Origin: Candidatus Woesearchaeota archaeon CG10_big_fil_rev_8_21_14_0_10_32_9
Lineage (GTDB): Archaea; Nanobdellota; Nanobdellia; Woesearchaeales; 21-14-0-10-32-9
Direction of reading: 5' to 3'
Length of the DNA stretch: 8,588 nucleotides
Assembly (NCBI GenBank): GCA_002762915.1
Contig: PCYF01000010.1
Span: forward strand, 1-8,588
The position numbers and the translations under genes are program-made. A model generated the notes under the pieces. It had not been told where the DNA came from and ran no database searches. It was given only the letters and a program-made list of their open reading frames with translations. This document shows positions 1 to 4,930 of the stretch, piece by piece. Position 1 is the stretch's first letter, and the number at the start of each line of letters is the position of its first letter.

Positions 1-50
1 GATTCTGGAAAAGGAGAATATATAAAGTTTTTCCATAAATTTCAAAAACA

Positions 51-121
51 TTTAAAAAACCAACCTTTATTCTTCATAATACTGAGACCTTGTACACAGG
101 GAAATCTCGGGAGGCAAAAAA
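51..121 (+). promoter_or_regulatory. S6e promoter, leader hairpin and Shine-Dalgarno
   Basis: A TATA-like TTTAAAAAA lies at 51-59, which would place the transcription start near 78-82. Almost the whole inferred leader is then a hairpin. GAGA (84-87) pairs with TCTC (105-108), and CCTT (88-91) pairs with AGGG (98-101, one G-T), around the loop GTACAC (92-97) with an AAA bulge on the 3' side. The stem ends directly against the SD GGGAGG (109-114), 7 bases before the ATG at 122. The hairpin could tune access to the SD, but that is inference. The bases and pairings are read directly. Confidence 0.5.
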
Positions 122-520
122 ATGGCAGAATTTAAACTAAATATCGGAGATCCGAAAAGTAAAAAAACACTAAAAAGAGACACAAAAGAAGGTGAATCTG
201 AAATATTTCTAGGGAAAAAGATTGGCGACAAGATTCCAGGTGAACCAATAGACTTACCAGGATACGAATTCGAAATCACAGGAGGATCAGATTATACTGG
301 ATTCCCAATGAGAAGAGACGTTCAAGGAACAGCAAGAAAAAAAATCTTAATAGTTTCCGGAACAGGAATAAGAAAAAACGTAAAGGGAAGAAAAGTAAGA
401 AAAACCGTTGCAGCAAACACAATATATTCAAAAACTGCACAAATTAATCTTAAAGTAATCAAACACGGAAAAACACCTTTATTCAGCGAACCTGTAGCAG
501 AAGAGCAGAAAACAGAATAA
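122..520 (+). CDS. rps6e: 30S ribosomal protein S6e
   Basis: This is a small-subunit ribosomal protein found in archaea and eukaryotes. The 132-residue product matches the archaeal S6e core from end to end: an N-terminal GDPKSKKT stretch, then LGKKIGDKIPG, LPGYEFEITGGSDYTGFPMR and a basic GTGIRKNVKGRKVRKT region. The last segment is typical of the rRNA-binding surface. Length is close to the usual archaeal size of about 125 residues, with a short acidic tail after KTPLFSEP. The start at 122 is supported by SD GGGAGG at 109-114. The eukaryotic C-terminal extension with phosphorylation sites is absent, as expected in archaea. In many archaea S6e sits next to translation factor genes; here the next genes are an acidic mini-gene and a helicase, so it seems to be transcribed alone, ending in a T-rich tract. 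Confidence 0.96.
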   Translation: MAEFKLNIGDPKSKKTLKRDTKEGESEIFLGKKIGDKIPGEPIDLPGYEFEITGGSDYTGFPMRRDVQGTARKKILIVSGTGIRKNVKGRKVRKTVAANTIYSKTAQINLKVIKHGKTPLFSEPVAEEQKTE

Positions 521-528
521 ATAATAAA

Positions 529-548
529 TTTTTTATATTTCTTTTTTT
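529..548 (+). terminator. T-rich terminator after S6e
   Basis: Two T runs (529-534 and 538-548, the latter broken by one C) begin 9 bases after the S6e stop codon. Archaeal RNA polymerase typically terminates on such U-rich tracts without needing a hairpin. No strong stem-loop precedes them. Confidence 0.5.
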
Positions 549-583
549 AATATTCTTTTAATTCATTTAATAATCCGGATAAA

Positions 584-646
584 TTTAAATACTTCATATA
601 ACATTCTGGCAAGTTTGAAATTTGCAGATCTATGAATCTGAGGAGG
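584..646 (+). promoter_or_regulatory. Promoter and two tandem hairpins before the acidic mini-gene
   Basis: TTTAAATA at 584-591 is a good archaeal TATA element. Downstream lie two adjacent inverted repeats. The first (609-625) pairs GCAAGTT with AATTTGC (one G-T) around a TGA loop. The second (625-640) pairs CAGAT with ATCTG around CTATGA. The second ends directly against the consensus SD AGGAGG (641-646). Transcription should start near 610-615, so the first stem may be only partly transcribed; a second AT-rich element at 595-600 would start even later. Whether either stem forms in RNA is inference. Confidence 0.45.
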
Positions 647-652
647 CCGAAA

Positions 653-736
653 ATGAATATGAATTACTCCTTTGGGGATGATGACGATTGGGACAGCGAC
701 GACAGCTCTGAAAACGACAAATGGGATGACGACTAG
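653..736 (+). CDS. Acidic 27-residue mini-protein (hypothetical)
   Basis: I do not recognise this gene. ATG at 653 follows a perfect SD (AGGAGG, 641-646) by six bases, and TAG closes the frame at 734-736. The 27-residue product begins MNMNYSFG and is then almost entirely acidic: 11 Asp and 1 Glu, a single Lys, Trp at 13 and 24, and the end WDDD. The strong SD, the separate TATA element and the T-run downstream argue that it is really expressed rather than chance. An in-frame ATG at 632 lies inside the loop of a predicted hairpin and has no SD, so 653 is preferred. Such a peptide could bind a basic partner (ribosomal protein, Alba, helicase) or metal, or the locus could be a small RNA whose reading frame is incidental. 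Its bases are GC-richer than its surroundings because of the GAC codons. Confidence 0.55.
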   Translation: MNMNYSFGDDDDWDSDDSSENDKWDDD

Positions 737-752
737 ACATTCCTAATAAAAA

Positions 753-793
753 TTTATAAACAATATTTCTTTTTTTCTTATTATTTTGAGGAG
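753..793 (+). promoter_or_regulatory. Helicase promoter and SD
   Basis: TTTATAAA at 753-760 predicts a transcription start near 783. The T run at 770-776 falls between the TATA element and the start, so it could also serve as the terminator of the mini-gene. SD GAGGAG at 788-793 is followed after six bases by the TTG start at 800. Confidence 0.5.
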
Positions 794-799
794 ATCTTC

Positions 800-1465
800 T
801 TGAATCTTGAAAAACAAAAACAAAAAATTCCAGAAAAAATTTACACACTACTTGAAAAAAGAGGATTCACAGAATTAAGACCAAGTCAAATAAAAAGCAT
901 AGATGCAGGACTCTTTAACGATAAAAATTTACTAGTTTGTACTCCCACCGCTTCTGGAAAAACACTTGTTGCCGAACTCGGATTTCTTAATGCCGTTCTT
1001 CATGATAAAGGAAAAGCAATCTATATAGTTCCATTAAGAGCATTAGCTTCAGAAAAATACAAACAATTCAAAAAAGATTATCCCCAACTTAAAATAGGAC
1101 TAAGCTCCGGAGATCTTGATAGCGAGGACACACATCTCGCACATGCAGATGTAATAATTGCAACCAGTGAAAAATTCGATTCTTTATTAAGACACAAAGT
1201 TTCTTGGATAAAACAAATAAAAACCGCAGTCATTGATGAAATTCATTTATTAAATGATGAAACACGCGGACCAACATTAGAAATAATAATAACAATACTA
1301 AAACGTGAATTGAAAAATATTCAAATCATCGGCTTAAGCGCAACAATTGGAAATCCTGAAGAATTAGCTGATTGGTTAAACGCAGAACTTGTTAAAGATT
1401 CTTGGAGACCTGTTAAATTAAAAAAAGGAGTATATCTAGACGGCAAAATACATTTTAAAGAATAG
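800..1465 (+). CDS. Half-length Hel308/Ski2-like superfamily 2 helicase, RecA1 domain only
   Basis: This is an ATP-dependent nucleic-acid helicase of the Hel308/Ski2-like type, reduced to its first motor domain (221 residues against roughly 700 in the family). Visible motifs are a Q-motif region with RPSQ (Q30), Walker A TPTASGKT (48-55, K54), motif Ia PLRALASEK (78-86), Ib TSEKF (122-126), motif II DEIH (146-149) and motif III SAT (180-182). The protein ends about 40 residues after motif III, just past the VYLDG linker that normally leads into RecA2. Motifs IV-VI with the arginine finger, the winged helix, the ratchet and the C-terminal domain are all missing. The start is TTG at 800, chosen because of SD GAGGAG at 788-793. 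No continuation exists in any frame downstream: a TATA element and the next gene begin at once. It could be one half of a split gene, a stand-alone ATPase domain, or a truncated remnant; all its motifs are intact. Confidence 0.9.
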   Translation: MNLEKQKQKIPEKIYTLLEKRGFTELRPSQIKSIDAGLFNDKNLLVCTPTASGKTLVAELGFLNAVLHDKGKAIYIVPLRALASEKYKQFKKDYPQLKIGLSSGDLDSEDTHLAHADVIIATSEKFDSLLRHKVSWIKQIKTAVIDEIHLLNDETRGPTLEIIITILKRELKNIQIIGLSATIGNPEELADWLNAELVKDSWRPVKLKKGVYLDGKIHFKE

Positions 1466-1466
1466 A

Positions 1467-1476
1467 TTTATATATA
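1467..1476 (+). promoter_or_regulatory. TATA box for the cysteine hydrolase
   Basis: TTTATATATA begins two bases after the helicase stop codon. Its centre is about 27 bases before the ATG at 1498, so transcription should begin at or next to the start codon (leaderless mRNA). No SD is present. Confidence 0.65.
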
Positions 1477-1497
1477 ATAAATGAACTTTAATAAGTT

Positions 1498-2013
1498 ATG
1501 ACTAAAGCGCTAATACTTGTTGATTTCGAAAAAGAATGGATTGATAAAAAATCAGAAGAATATGTGGGAGATATTTCTGATGTTGTTAAAAAAACCAATG
1601 TTCTAATTAATTTCTGCAGGACAAAGAATTACAAAATAATATTCACAAGACATGTAGAAAAACATTCAAAAGATGTCTGGTCAGAAAAATCAGACGGAAC
1701 TAAAATTATTCAAGAAATGCATAAATCGAAATCAGACATCGTCATTACAAAAAACAAAATAAGTCCATTTTATAAAACAAATTTAGAAGAAAATCTAAAA
1801 GGAATCAAAGAAATAATTGTTTGCGGAATTCTTACAAATCTTTGTGTACGAAGTTTGGTTCAAGACGCATACGATAGAGACTTCGACATAACTGTAATAA
1901 AAGATTGTTGTACAACGTTTGATAAAAAAACTCACGAATTCACACTTAAAGATTTAAAGGAAACAAGAGAAGAAATACAAATATTAAATTTAAAAGAATT
2001 AATAAACAAATAA
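1498..2013 (+). CDS. Isochorismatase-like cysteine hydrolase (nicotinamidase-type)
   Basis: This is a cytosolic hydrolase of the isochorismatase/nicotinamidase superfamily, which cleaves amides or related bonds through an Asp-Lys-Cys triad. The triad can be placed: D9 in ALILVDFEKEW, K85 in VITKNKISPF, and C116 in GILTNLCVRSLVQDA. The last is the signature cysteine after the non-prolyl cis-peptide region. H52 in FTRHVEKHS could be a metal or substrate ligand, but the typical nicotinamidase DxHxxxH metal site is not evident. The exact substrate (nicotinamide, another amide, isochorismate) is therefore open. Length (171 residues) is normal for the family. A nicotinamidase role would suit NAD salvage in an organism with few biosynthetic pathways, but that is inference. 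It is transcribed alone and meets the minus-strand gene at 2017 with only three bases between stop codons. Confidence 0.88.
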   Translation: MTKALILVDFEKEWIDKKSEEYVGDISDVVKKTNVLINFCRTKNYKIIFTRHVEKHSKDVWSEKSDGTKIIQEMHKSKSDIVITKNKISPFYKTNLEENLKGIKEIIVCGILTNLCVRSLVQDAYDRDFDITVIKDCCTTFDKKTHEFTLKDLKETREEIQILNLKELINK

Positions 2014-2016
2014 ATT

Positions 2017-2301
2017 CTACAACTTATTTTTGTATAATTCACTATATTGTTTCAGACCATACTGGTGAAAGTTTACGTTAATAATCGAAGAATATTTATT
2101 TTTTAAATCCTGTAATAGAGCGCCTATAACTCTTTTATCTTCTTGGCTATTAACATCAACTACAACATCAACATCGACTTGAGCACCACCATTAAATAAA
2201 TCTGAATCAAAATTAATAATTTTCACCAGCCCCGCATATTTATTGTTGTCATATTTCTCTATTGTTCTTTCAACATTTGCTAAAAACATTCCTTTATCCA
2301 T
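2017..2301 (-). CDS. Hypothetical protein, 94 residues
   Basis: I do not recognise this gene. Two starts are possible: ATG at 2310 and an in-frame ATG at 2301. The SD-like GGAGATGA overlaps the first ATG and sits five bases before the second, so 2301 is preferred (94 residues instead of 97). The protein has no membrane segment or signal. It starts with a helix-like MFLANVERTIEKY and has a central hydrophobic, strand-like stretch of alternating Val and Asp (QVDVDVVVDV). It then has an amphipathic helix (KRVIGALLQDLKNKY) and ends with a Tyr-rich tail. The alternating strand followed by a helix suggests a small alpha/beta fold, which is inference. It lies 49 bases behind the 409-residue orphan on the same strand with its own SD and no clear promoter between them, so the two are probably co-transcribed and perhaps partners. 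Confidence 0.75.
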   Translation of the reverse strand: MDKGMFLANVERTIEKYDNNKYAGLVKIINFDSDLFNGGAQVDVDVVVDVNSQEDKRVIGALLQDLKNKYSSIINVNFHQYGLKQYSELYKNKL

Positions 2302-2350
2302 TTTCTTCATCTCCTTTATTCACTATTTTCATCATAATTATTATTAAATA

Positions 2351-3580
2351 TTATCTTTGTTCGATTAAAACTGGTTTGAGCCTTGATAAGATTTGCGCTG
2401 TTGTTGAATAAAAAAAGTCCAAGGTCATATCTTGTTCAAGTAAATCATCAATAATTAAATGTCTTGCCTTAACTATAGCATTGTTTTTTAACTCAGCAAC
2501 TTTTCTATTAAACGAATCATAATCAGAATTCAAAGACTCTGCTACATTCACCATGGCCCATTGTTTAGACACGTTATTAACATATTTACTAAGAGGAATC
2601 TTTTTACCACCATTATCATTGTCAAGCAGGTCAACTATTTTATCTTCAACTATAAATAACTCATCTTTATTTAAAGCACTCATGGCCAAAATTGGAAGGT
2701 ATTTTTTATTATAGAAATAACTTTTTACCTGATCAATCACATTCATTTTTGATTCAGATACAATCTCGGACACCAATTTTAACTCAGAAATCATCCCATC
2801 AGTATAAGTCCAACTATTTTTATGTTTCTTTCTTAATTTTTTTAACGCAGTCAAGACCATATTTTTTGTCGGATCGAGATTCTTTACTTTAAAATCATCT
2901 CTAATAAAATTGAGATATATATCATAATGATTTGTTAATAAAATAACTTCTGCTATAATTTCAGTCGGAATATATTTTACAAAATATTTAGAATAGTTTT
3001 CAAGTCCAACAATAGGAATTCCTGTTTCAACATCATCGTGTTTAAATGCAGCAAAAGCTCTTCTTACATTATCTGGTTCATACTCATTAATTTTTTTGAC
3101 AGTACCTCCAACTCTCATCCAATGTGCAAGCGCAGGTATTCCACATACTCTCATAAATTCAGGCGTTTGAAATCTAATCATAGTTTCTAAAGCATTATCA
3201 GAAAATTTTCCAAAGAAATAATTTAAGTCTTCCATTTGCGGCAACTTTGATGCAAGAATACTATTTTGAATATTCAAAAATTGTTGAGTTTGTTGCATAC
3301 TTTGTCTCGCAAGCAGAATATCCTGACCAACAGCTTCATCAACTCTTCTTGACGTTCCAGGTTCGCTTATATACTTTGGATAAATATATTCATAAAGAGC
3401 TTTTTTTATTACATCTGGACCGGCAGAGCCTAATTGTGAAAATAATTCTTGCAAAACTTTTTCATTTCCTTCAGTTTCAAAGGAATCTTTATTAAGCATC
3501 AGATCTAAAAAAGCCTCCGCAATAGGATACTTCGGATCTCTTCTAACCTTTTCTACCCTTGATGAATAAATATAAGACAT
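2351..3580 (-). CDS. Hypothetical protein, 409 residues, predicted largely helical
   Basis: I recognise no family. The product is soluble-looking, without signal peptide or membrane segments, and rich in Lys, Asp, Leu and Asn. Visible features are a basic N-terminus (RVEKVRRDPKYP, 8-19), a Gln-rich patch around 93-106 (RQSMQQTQQFLNIQ) that may be a coiled segment, and many amphipathic helix-like stretches in the rest. No nucleotide-binding loop, metal-binding cluster or catalytic signature stands out. ATG at 3580 is the first in frame. A TATA-like ATTATAAA (3614-3621, reading TTTATAAT on this strand) predicts a start near 3592, a leader of about 12 bases with no strong SD. The 94-residue gene follows. 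It could be a lineage-specific structural or regulatory protein. Confidence 0.85.
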   Translation of the reverse strand: MSYIYSSRVEKVRRDPKYPIAEAFLDLMLNKDSFETEGNEKVLQELFSQLGSAGPDVIKKALYEYIYPKYISEPGTSRRVDEAVGQDILLARQSMQQTQQFLNIQNSILASKLPQMEDLNYFFGKFSDNALETMIRFQTPEFMRVCGIPALAHWMRVGGTVKKINEYEPDNVRRAFAAFKHDDVETGIPIVGLENYSKYFVKYIPTEIIAEVILLTNHYDIYLNFIRDDFKVKNLDPTKNMVLTALKKLRKKHKNSWTYTDGMISELKLVSEIVSESKMNVIDQVKSYFYNKKYLPILAMSALNKDELFIVEDKIVDLLDNDNGGKKIPLSKYVNNVSKQWAMVNVAESLNSDYDSFNRKVAELKNNAIVKARHLIIDDLLEQDMTLDFFYSTTAQILSRLKPVLIEQR

Positions 3581-3613
3581 TTTAGTTCTCTACTGCTCAG
3601 TAACTAAAGTTCA

Positions 3614-3641
3614 ATTATAAATGTTTTCATAAAGTATATAA
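3614..3641. promoter_or_regulatory. Divergent promoters between the 409-residue orphan and the YkgJ-family gene
   Basis: On the minus strand TTTATAAT (complement of 3614-3621) is placed to start transcription near 3592 for the 409-residue gene. On the plus strand TATATAA at 3635-3641 would start near 3665, right at the TTG/GTG start of the cysteine-cluster gene. The two elements are about 14 bases apart, so TBP binding at one may affect the other. Confidence 0.5.
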
Positions 3642-3665
3642 TCAATACAACACACCCTTTAAACT

Positions 3666-3980
3666 TTGGTGCCTCCTAATTCGTGTGGGTCGTGCAGGAG
3701 ATGCTGTCAGGGAACACTCGTACGAGCAAGAGCCTCAGACATAGAACGATGGCAAAAAGAACAAAGATATGATATAATAATTTGTTTAAAGACCTGGATT
3801 GACAATTCTACATTCTTAATGCATAAAAATGGCAAAGATGAATGTGTATTTCTAACTGAAAATGGTTGCGACATATATGAAACAAGACCAGAAATTTGCA
3901 GAGAATTTCCTAAAACACAAGAACGAGTAGATGAATTCAAATGTTTACTTGACTGGAAAACTCACGAACCAAAGGAATGA
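3666..3980 (+). CDS. YkgJ-family cysteine cluster protein
   Basis: This is a small cytosolic protein of the YkgJ family, proposed to chelate zinc or an iron-sulfur cluster; its biochemical role is not established. The family signature is complete. An N-terminal CGSCRRCC gives C7-x2-C10-x2-C13-C14. It is followed by CVFLTENGCDIYETRPEICREFP, with C60, C68 and C78, and a final C93. The RPxxCREFP block is diagnostic. At 104 residues it is a compact version of the family. An in-frame stop at 3660-3662 forces the start to TTG at 3666 or GTG at 3669. There is no SD, and the TATA at 3635-3641 places the transcript start at the codon itself, so the mRNA should be leaderless. The TGA stop (3978-3980) lies inside the 3' end of the oppositely oriented tRNA-Arg gene. 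Confidence 0.9.
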   Translation: MVPPNSCGSCRRCCQGTLVRARASDIERWQKEQRYDIIICLKTWIDNSTFLMHKNGKDECVFLTENGCDIYETRPEICREFPKTQERVDEFKCLLDWKTHEPKE

Positions 3981-4070
3981 GCCTGCCCGGATTCGAACCG
4001 GAGTATACCGGTATCCACGATCATCAGATCACCGAAGCCGGCCGCACTATCCAGGCTATGCTACAGGCCC
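3978..4070 (-). tRNA. tRNA-Arg(TCG) copy 1, with a 19-nt intron
   Basis: Reading the minus strand from 4070, the acceptor GGGCCTG pairs with CAGGCTC (one G-T), followed by A73 and no encoded CCA. The D-arm carries A14, G15, G18-G19 and A20 (an Arg identity base). The anticodon stem is GCCGG/CCGGT and the T-arm TCCGG-TTCGAAT-CCGGG. The anticodon TCG is at 4033-4035, reading CGA and probably CGG. Between positions 37 and 38 lies a 19-nt intron (4013-4031). The fold is bulge-helix-bulge: exon CTTC faces intron GTGG (with one U-U mismatch), the bulges are GGT and ATA, and an intron hairpin GATC-TGAT-GATC caps it. Splicing gives the loop CTTCGGA. A TATA-type element (4095-4102) sits about 29 bases upstream. 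The 3' end overlaps the stop codon of the convergent YkgJ gene. Confidence 0.93.
4013..4031 (-). other. tRNA-Arg intron, copy 1 (bulge-helix-bulge)
   Basis: This is a 19-nt intron at the canonical 37/38 site. Predicted splice points are GG|T on the 5' side and AT|A on the 3' side, each after the second base of a three-base bulge, as archaeal splicing endonuclease requires. The inner hairpin uses the self-complementary GATC twice around a TGAT loop. The central helix has one U-U mismatch, a mildly relaxed motif. Confidence 0.8.
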
Positions 4071-4094
4071 ATATTATTTAGATGTTAGGCAACA

Positions 4095-4102
4095 TTTAAA
4101 TA
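4095..4102. promoter_or_regulatory. TATA element between tRNA-Arg copy 1 and the 104-residue gene
   Basis: TTTAAATA on the plus strand (TATTTAAA on the minus) is centred about 29 bases before the tRNA 5' end at 4070, the expected spacing. On the plus strand it could also start transcription near 4125, just at the SD of the gene at 4136, so it may act in both directions. Confidence 0.5.
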
Positions 4103-4135
4103 TTTTGCATTAAATTTCATTGTTTAGGTGATAAA

Positions 4136-4450
4136 ATGGGAGATGTTAAGGCTCAAATTAAGATAATTGTGAATAAAATTTATTTTTTGTCAGAATTACA
4201 AATAGTTTCAGATGCAAAACCAGTTGAAGAATTCATTGAAAGTATGACTGAATCTTTAAGCAATCTTGATAAATCCTGCTCACAAATTCTGCTAACTGAA
4301 GAAGCAGATAAATTCCTTAAACATAAAGCAGGTTTACATGCATACTTAGATGCCCTCACCAGACAAAAAAACAATAAACAACATCTTAAAGAAATTAATG
4401 ATGCTGCTAAACTACTACATTCTGTTGTTGATAAAATATCCACAAAATAA
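4136..4450 (+). CDS. Hypothetical protein, 104 residues, between two identical tRNA-Arg genes
   Basis: I do not recognise this gene. ATG at 4136 follows the SD AGGTGA (4126-4131) at four bases, which settles the start. The product appears all-helical: amphipathic segments near 5-25 (AQIKIIVNKIYFLSELQ), 28-50, 53-76 and 80-101. It has a single Cys, no membrane segment and no signal peptide. No catalytic or metal site is visible. It is the only gene between the two identical tRNA-Arg copies, is transcribed toward the second, and ends 16 bases before it. Recombination between the tRNA copies would excise it together with one tRNA, so its presence may vary between strains (inference). A small helical bundle that binds a partner protein or nucleic acid is possible, but nothing in the sequence shows it. 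Confidence 0.75.
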   Translation: MGDVKAQIKIIVNKIYFLSELQIVSDAKPVEEFIESMTESLSNLDKSCSQILLTEEADKFLKHKAGLHAYLDALTRQKNNKQHLKEINDAAKLLHSVVDKISTK

Positions 4451-4466
4451 TCTATTCTTTAGAATA

Positions 4467-4559
4467 TGAGCCTGCCCGGATTCGAACCGGAGTATACCGG
4501 TATCCACGATCATCAGATCACCGAAGCCGGCCGCACTATCCAGGCTATGCTACAGGCCC
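4467..4559 (-). tRNA. tRNA-Arg(TCG) copy 2, with the same 19-nt intron
   Basis: All 93 bases are identical to the gene at 3978-4070, including the intron (here 4502-4520) and the anticodon (4522-4524). The same cloverleaf, A20, A73 and bulge-helix-bulge apply, and CCA is not encoded. The flanks are unlike those of copy 1 beyond one base on either side, so identity stops at the tRNA ends. Unlike copy 1, no clear TATA element lies 25-30 bases upstream (around 4585-4590). The nearest T-rich candidate (4592-4601 on the minus strand) is about 38 bases away, so expression of this copy may be weaker or absent. It is convergent with the 104-residue gene. Confidence 0.93.
4502..4520 (-). other. tRNA-Arg intron, copy 2
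   Basis: Same 19 bases and same 37/38 position as the intron in copy 1. Perfect conservation of the intron, which is normally freer to drift than the exons, suggests recent duplication or ongoing gene conversion. Confidence 0.8.
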
Positions 4560-4611
4560 AAACAAATAATTAACAATCATCAAACAAGAACGTAATAAAA
4601 AAGTATTGAAC

Positions 4612-4893
4612 TTATTTCTTAACAAGAACAATTTCAATTGTAGAAACGCGTACTTCTCGTCCTTCATTATTCTTAAATTCTTCAGAATCAATTTTAATAT
4701 CTTTAACGCTTATTTGGTCCTTCAAGAATCTTTTGCAAGCAACCTCCGACACATCTACTGCTCTTGCAATAAATTTACCTCTTGCCTTAACAAGAACTTC
4801 ATCAGCATTTTTAGTTGTGAACTGCACAACAACTGAGGTTACATAGTTCATAAAAGGCTTAGTTCCTATAAAAATAGAGTTGTCTTCAGCCAT
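4612..4893 (-). CDS. albA: Alba DNA/RNA-binding chromatin protein
   Basis: Alba (Sac10b family) is an abundant dimeric archaeal protein that coats DNA and also binds RNA. The 93-residue product has the expected IF3-C-like fold. The N-terminal IFIGTKPFMNYV carries the loop lysine (position 12) that in the family contacts nucleic acid and can be acetylated. KARGKFIARAVDVSEV (about 36-51) is the most conserved helix. The C-terminal strands VSTIEIVLVKK close the sheet, with the acidic, Lys-rich hairpin loop DSEEFKNNEGREV before them. The start is supported by an SD, GGTGA, six bases upstream on the minus strand. It lies 37 bases behind S17e on the same strand, so a two-gene transcript of a ribosomal and a chromatin protein is likely. 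A separate TATA-like ATATACAAG in the gap could also drive it alone. Confidence 0.95.
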   Translation of the reverse strand: MAEDNSIFIGTKPFMNYVTSVVVQFTTKNADEVLVKARGKFIARAVDVSEVACKRFLKDQISVKDIKIDSEEFKNNEGREVRVSTIEIVLVKK

Positions 4894-4930
4894 CTCTCAT
4901 CACCTTGTTTATACTTGTATATGCTCGTAT

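Larger units (their letters stand above)
3978..4559. repeat. 93-bp perfect direct repeat (duplicated tRNA-Arg) enclosing one gene
   Basis: The two repeat units are 3978-4070 and 4467-4559, offset by 489 bases. They are identical throughout, exon and intron, and share one extra A on each side. Both lie on the minus strand, so homologous recombination could delete the intervening gene as a circle carrying one tRNA. No integrase or other mobility gene is in the interval. Confidence 0.95.

Noticed and set aside
1..25. Possible 3' end of an upstream plus-strand gene ending in TAA at 23-25
   Set aside because: Only seven codons are visible, another frame is also open through this region, and the bases include an AT-rich TATA-like run, so no coding call can be supported.
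67..279. Minus-strand frame opposite S6e
   Set aside because: It is a shadow of the highly conserved S6e frame, without an SD or any recognisable motif.
632..652. Upstream in-frame ATG for the acidic mini-gene
   Set aside because: It lies in a predicted hairpin loop, lacks an SD, and would place the strong AGGAGG inside the coding part.
1466..1497. Continuation of the helicase by frameshift or stop-codon readthrough
   Set aside because: The next codons reach another stop at once, no helicase-like residues appear in other frames, and a TATA box begins here.
3931..4113. Plus-strand 60-residue frame across the tRNA-Arg region
   Set aside because: It is made by translating the antisense of the tRNA gene, has no SD, and starts inside the YkgJ gene.
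3666..4450. The YkgJ gene and the orphan at 4136 both being 315 bp before a tRNA-Arg, suggesting a duplicated gene-tRNA unit
   Set aside because: The two proteins share no motif or residue pattern; equal length appears to be coincidence.
3978..4559. Integrated mobile element with tRNA attachment sites
   Set aside because: Whole tRNAs rather than partial 3' segments are duplicated, and the interval holds no integrase or other mobility gene.
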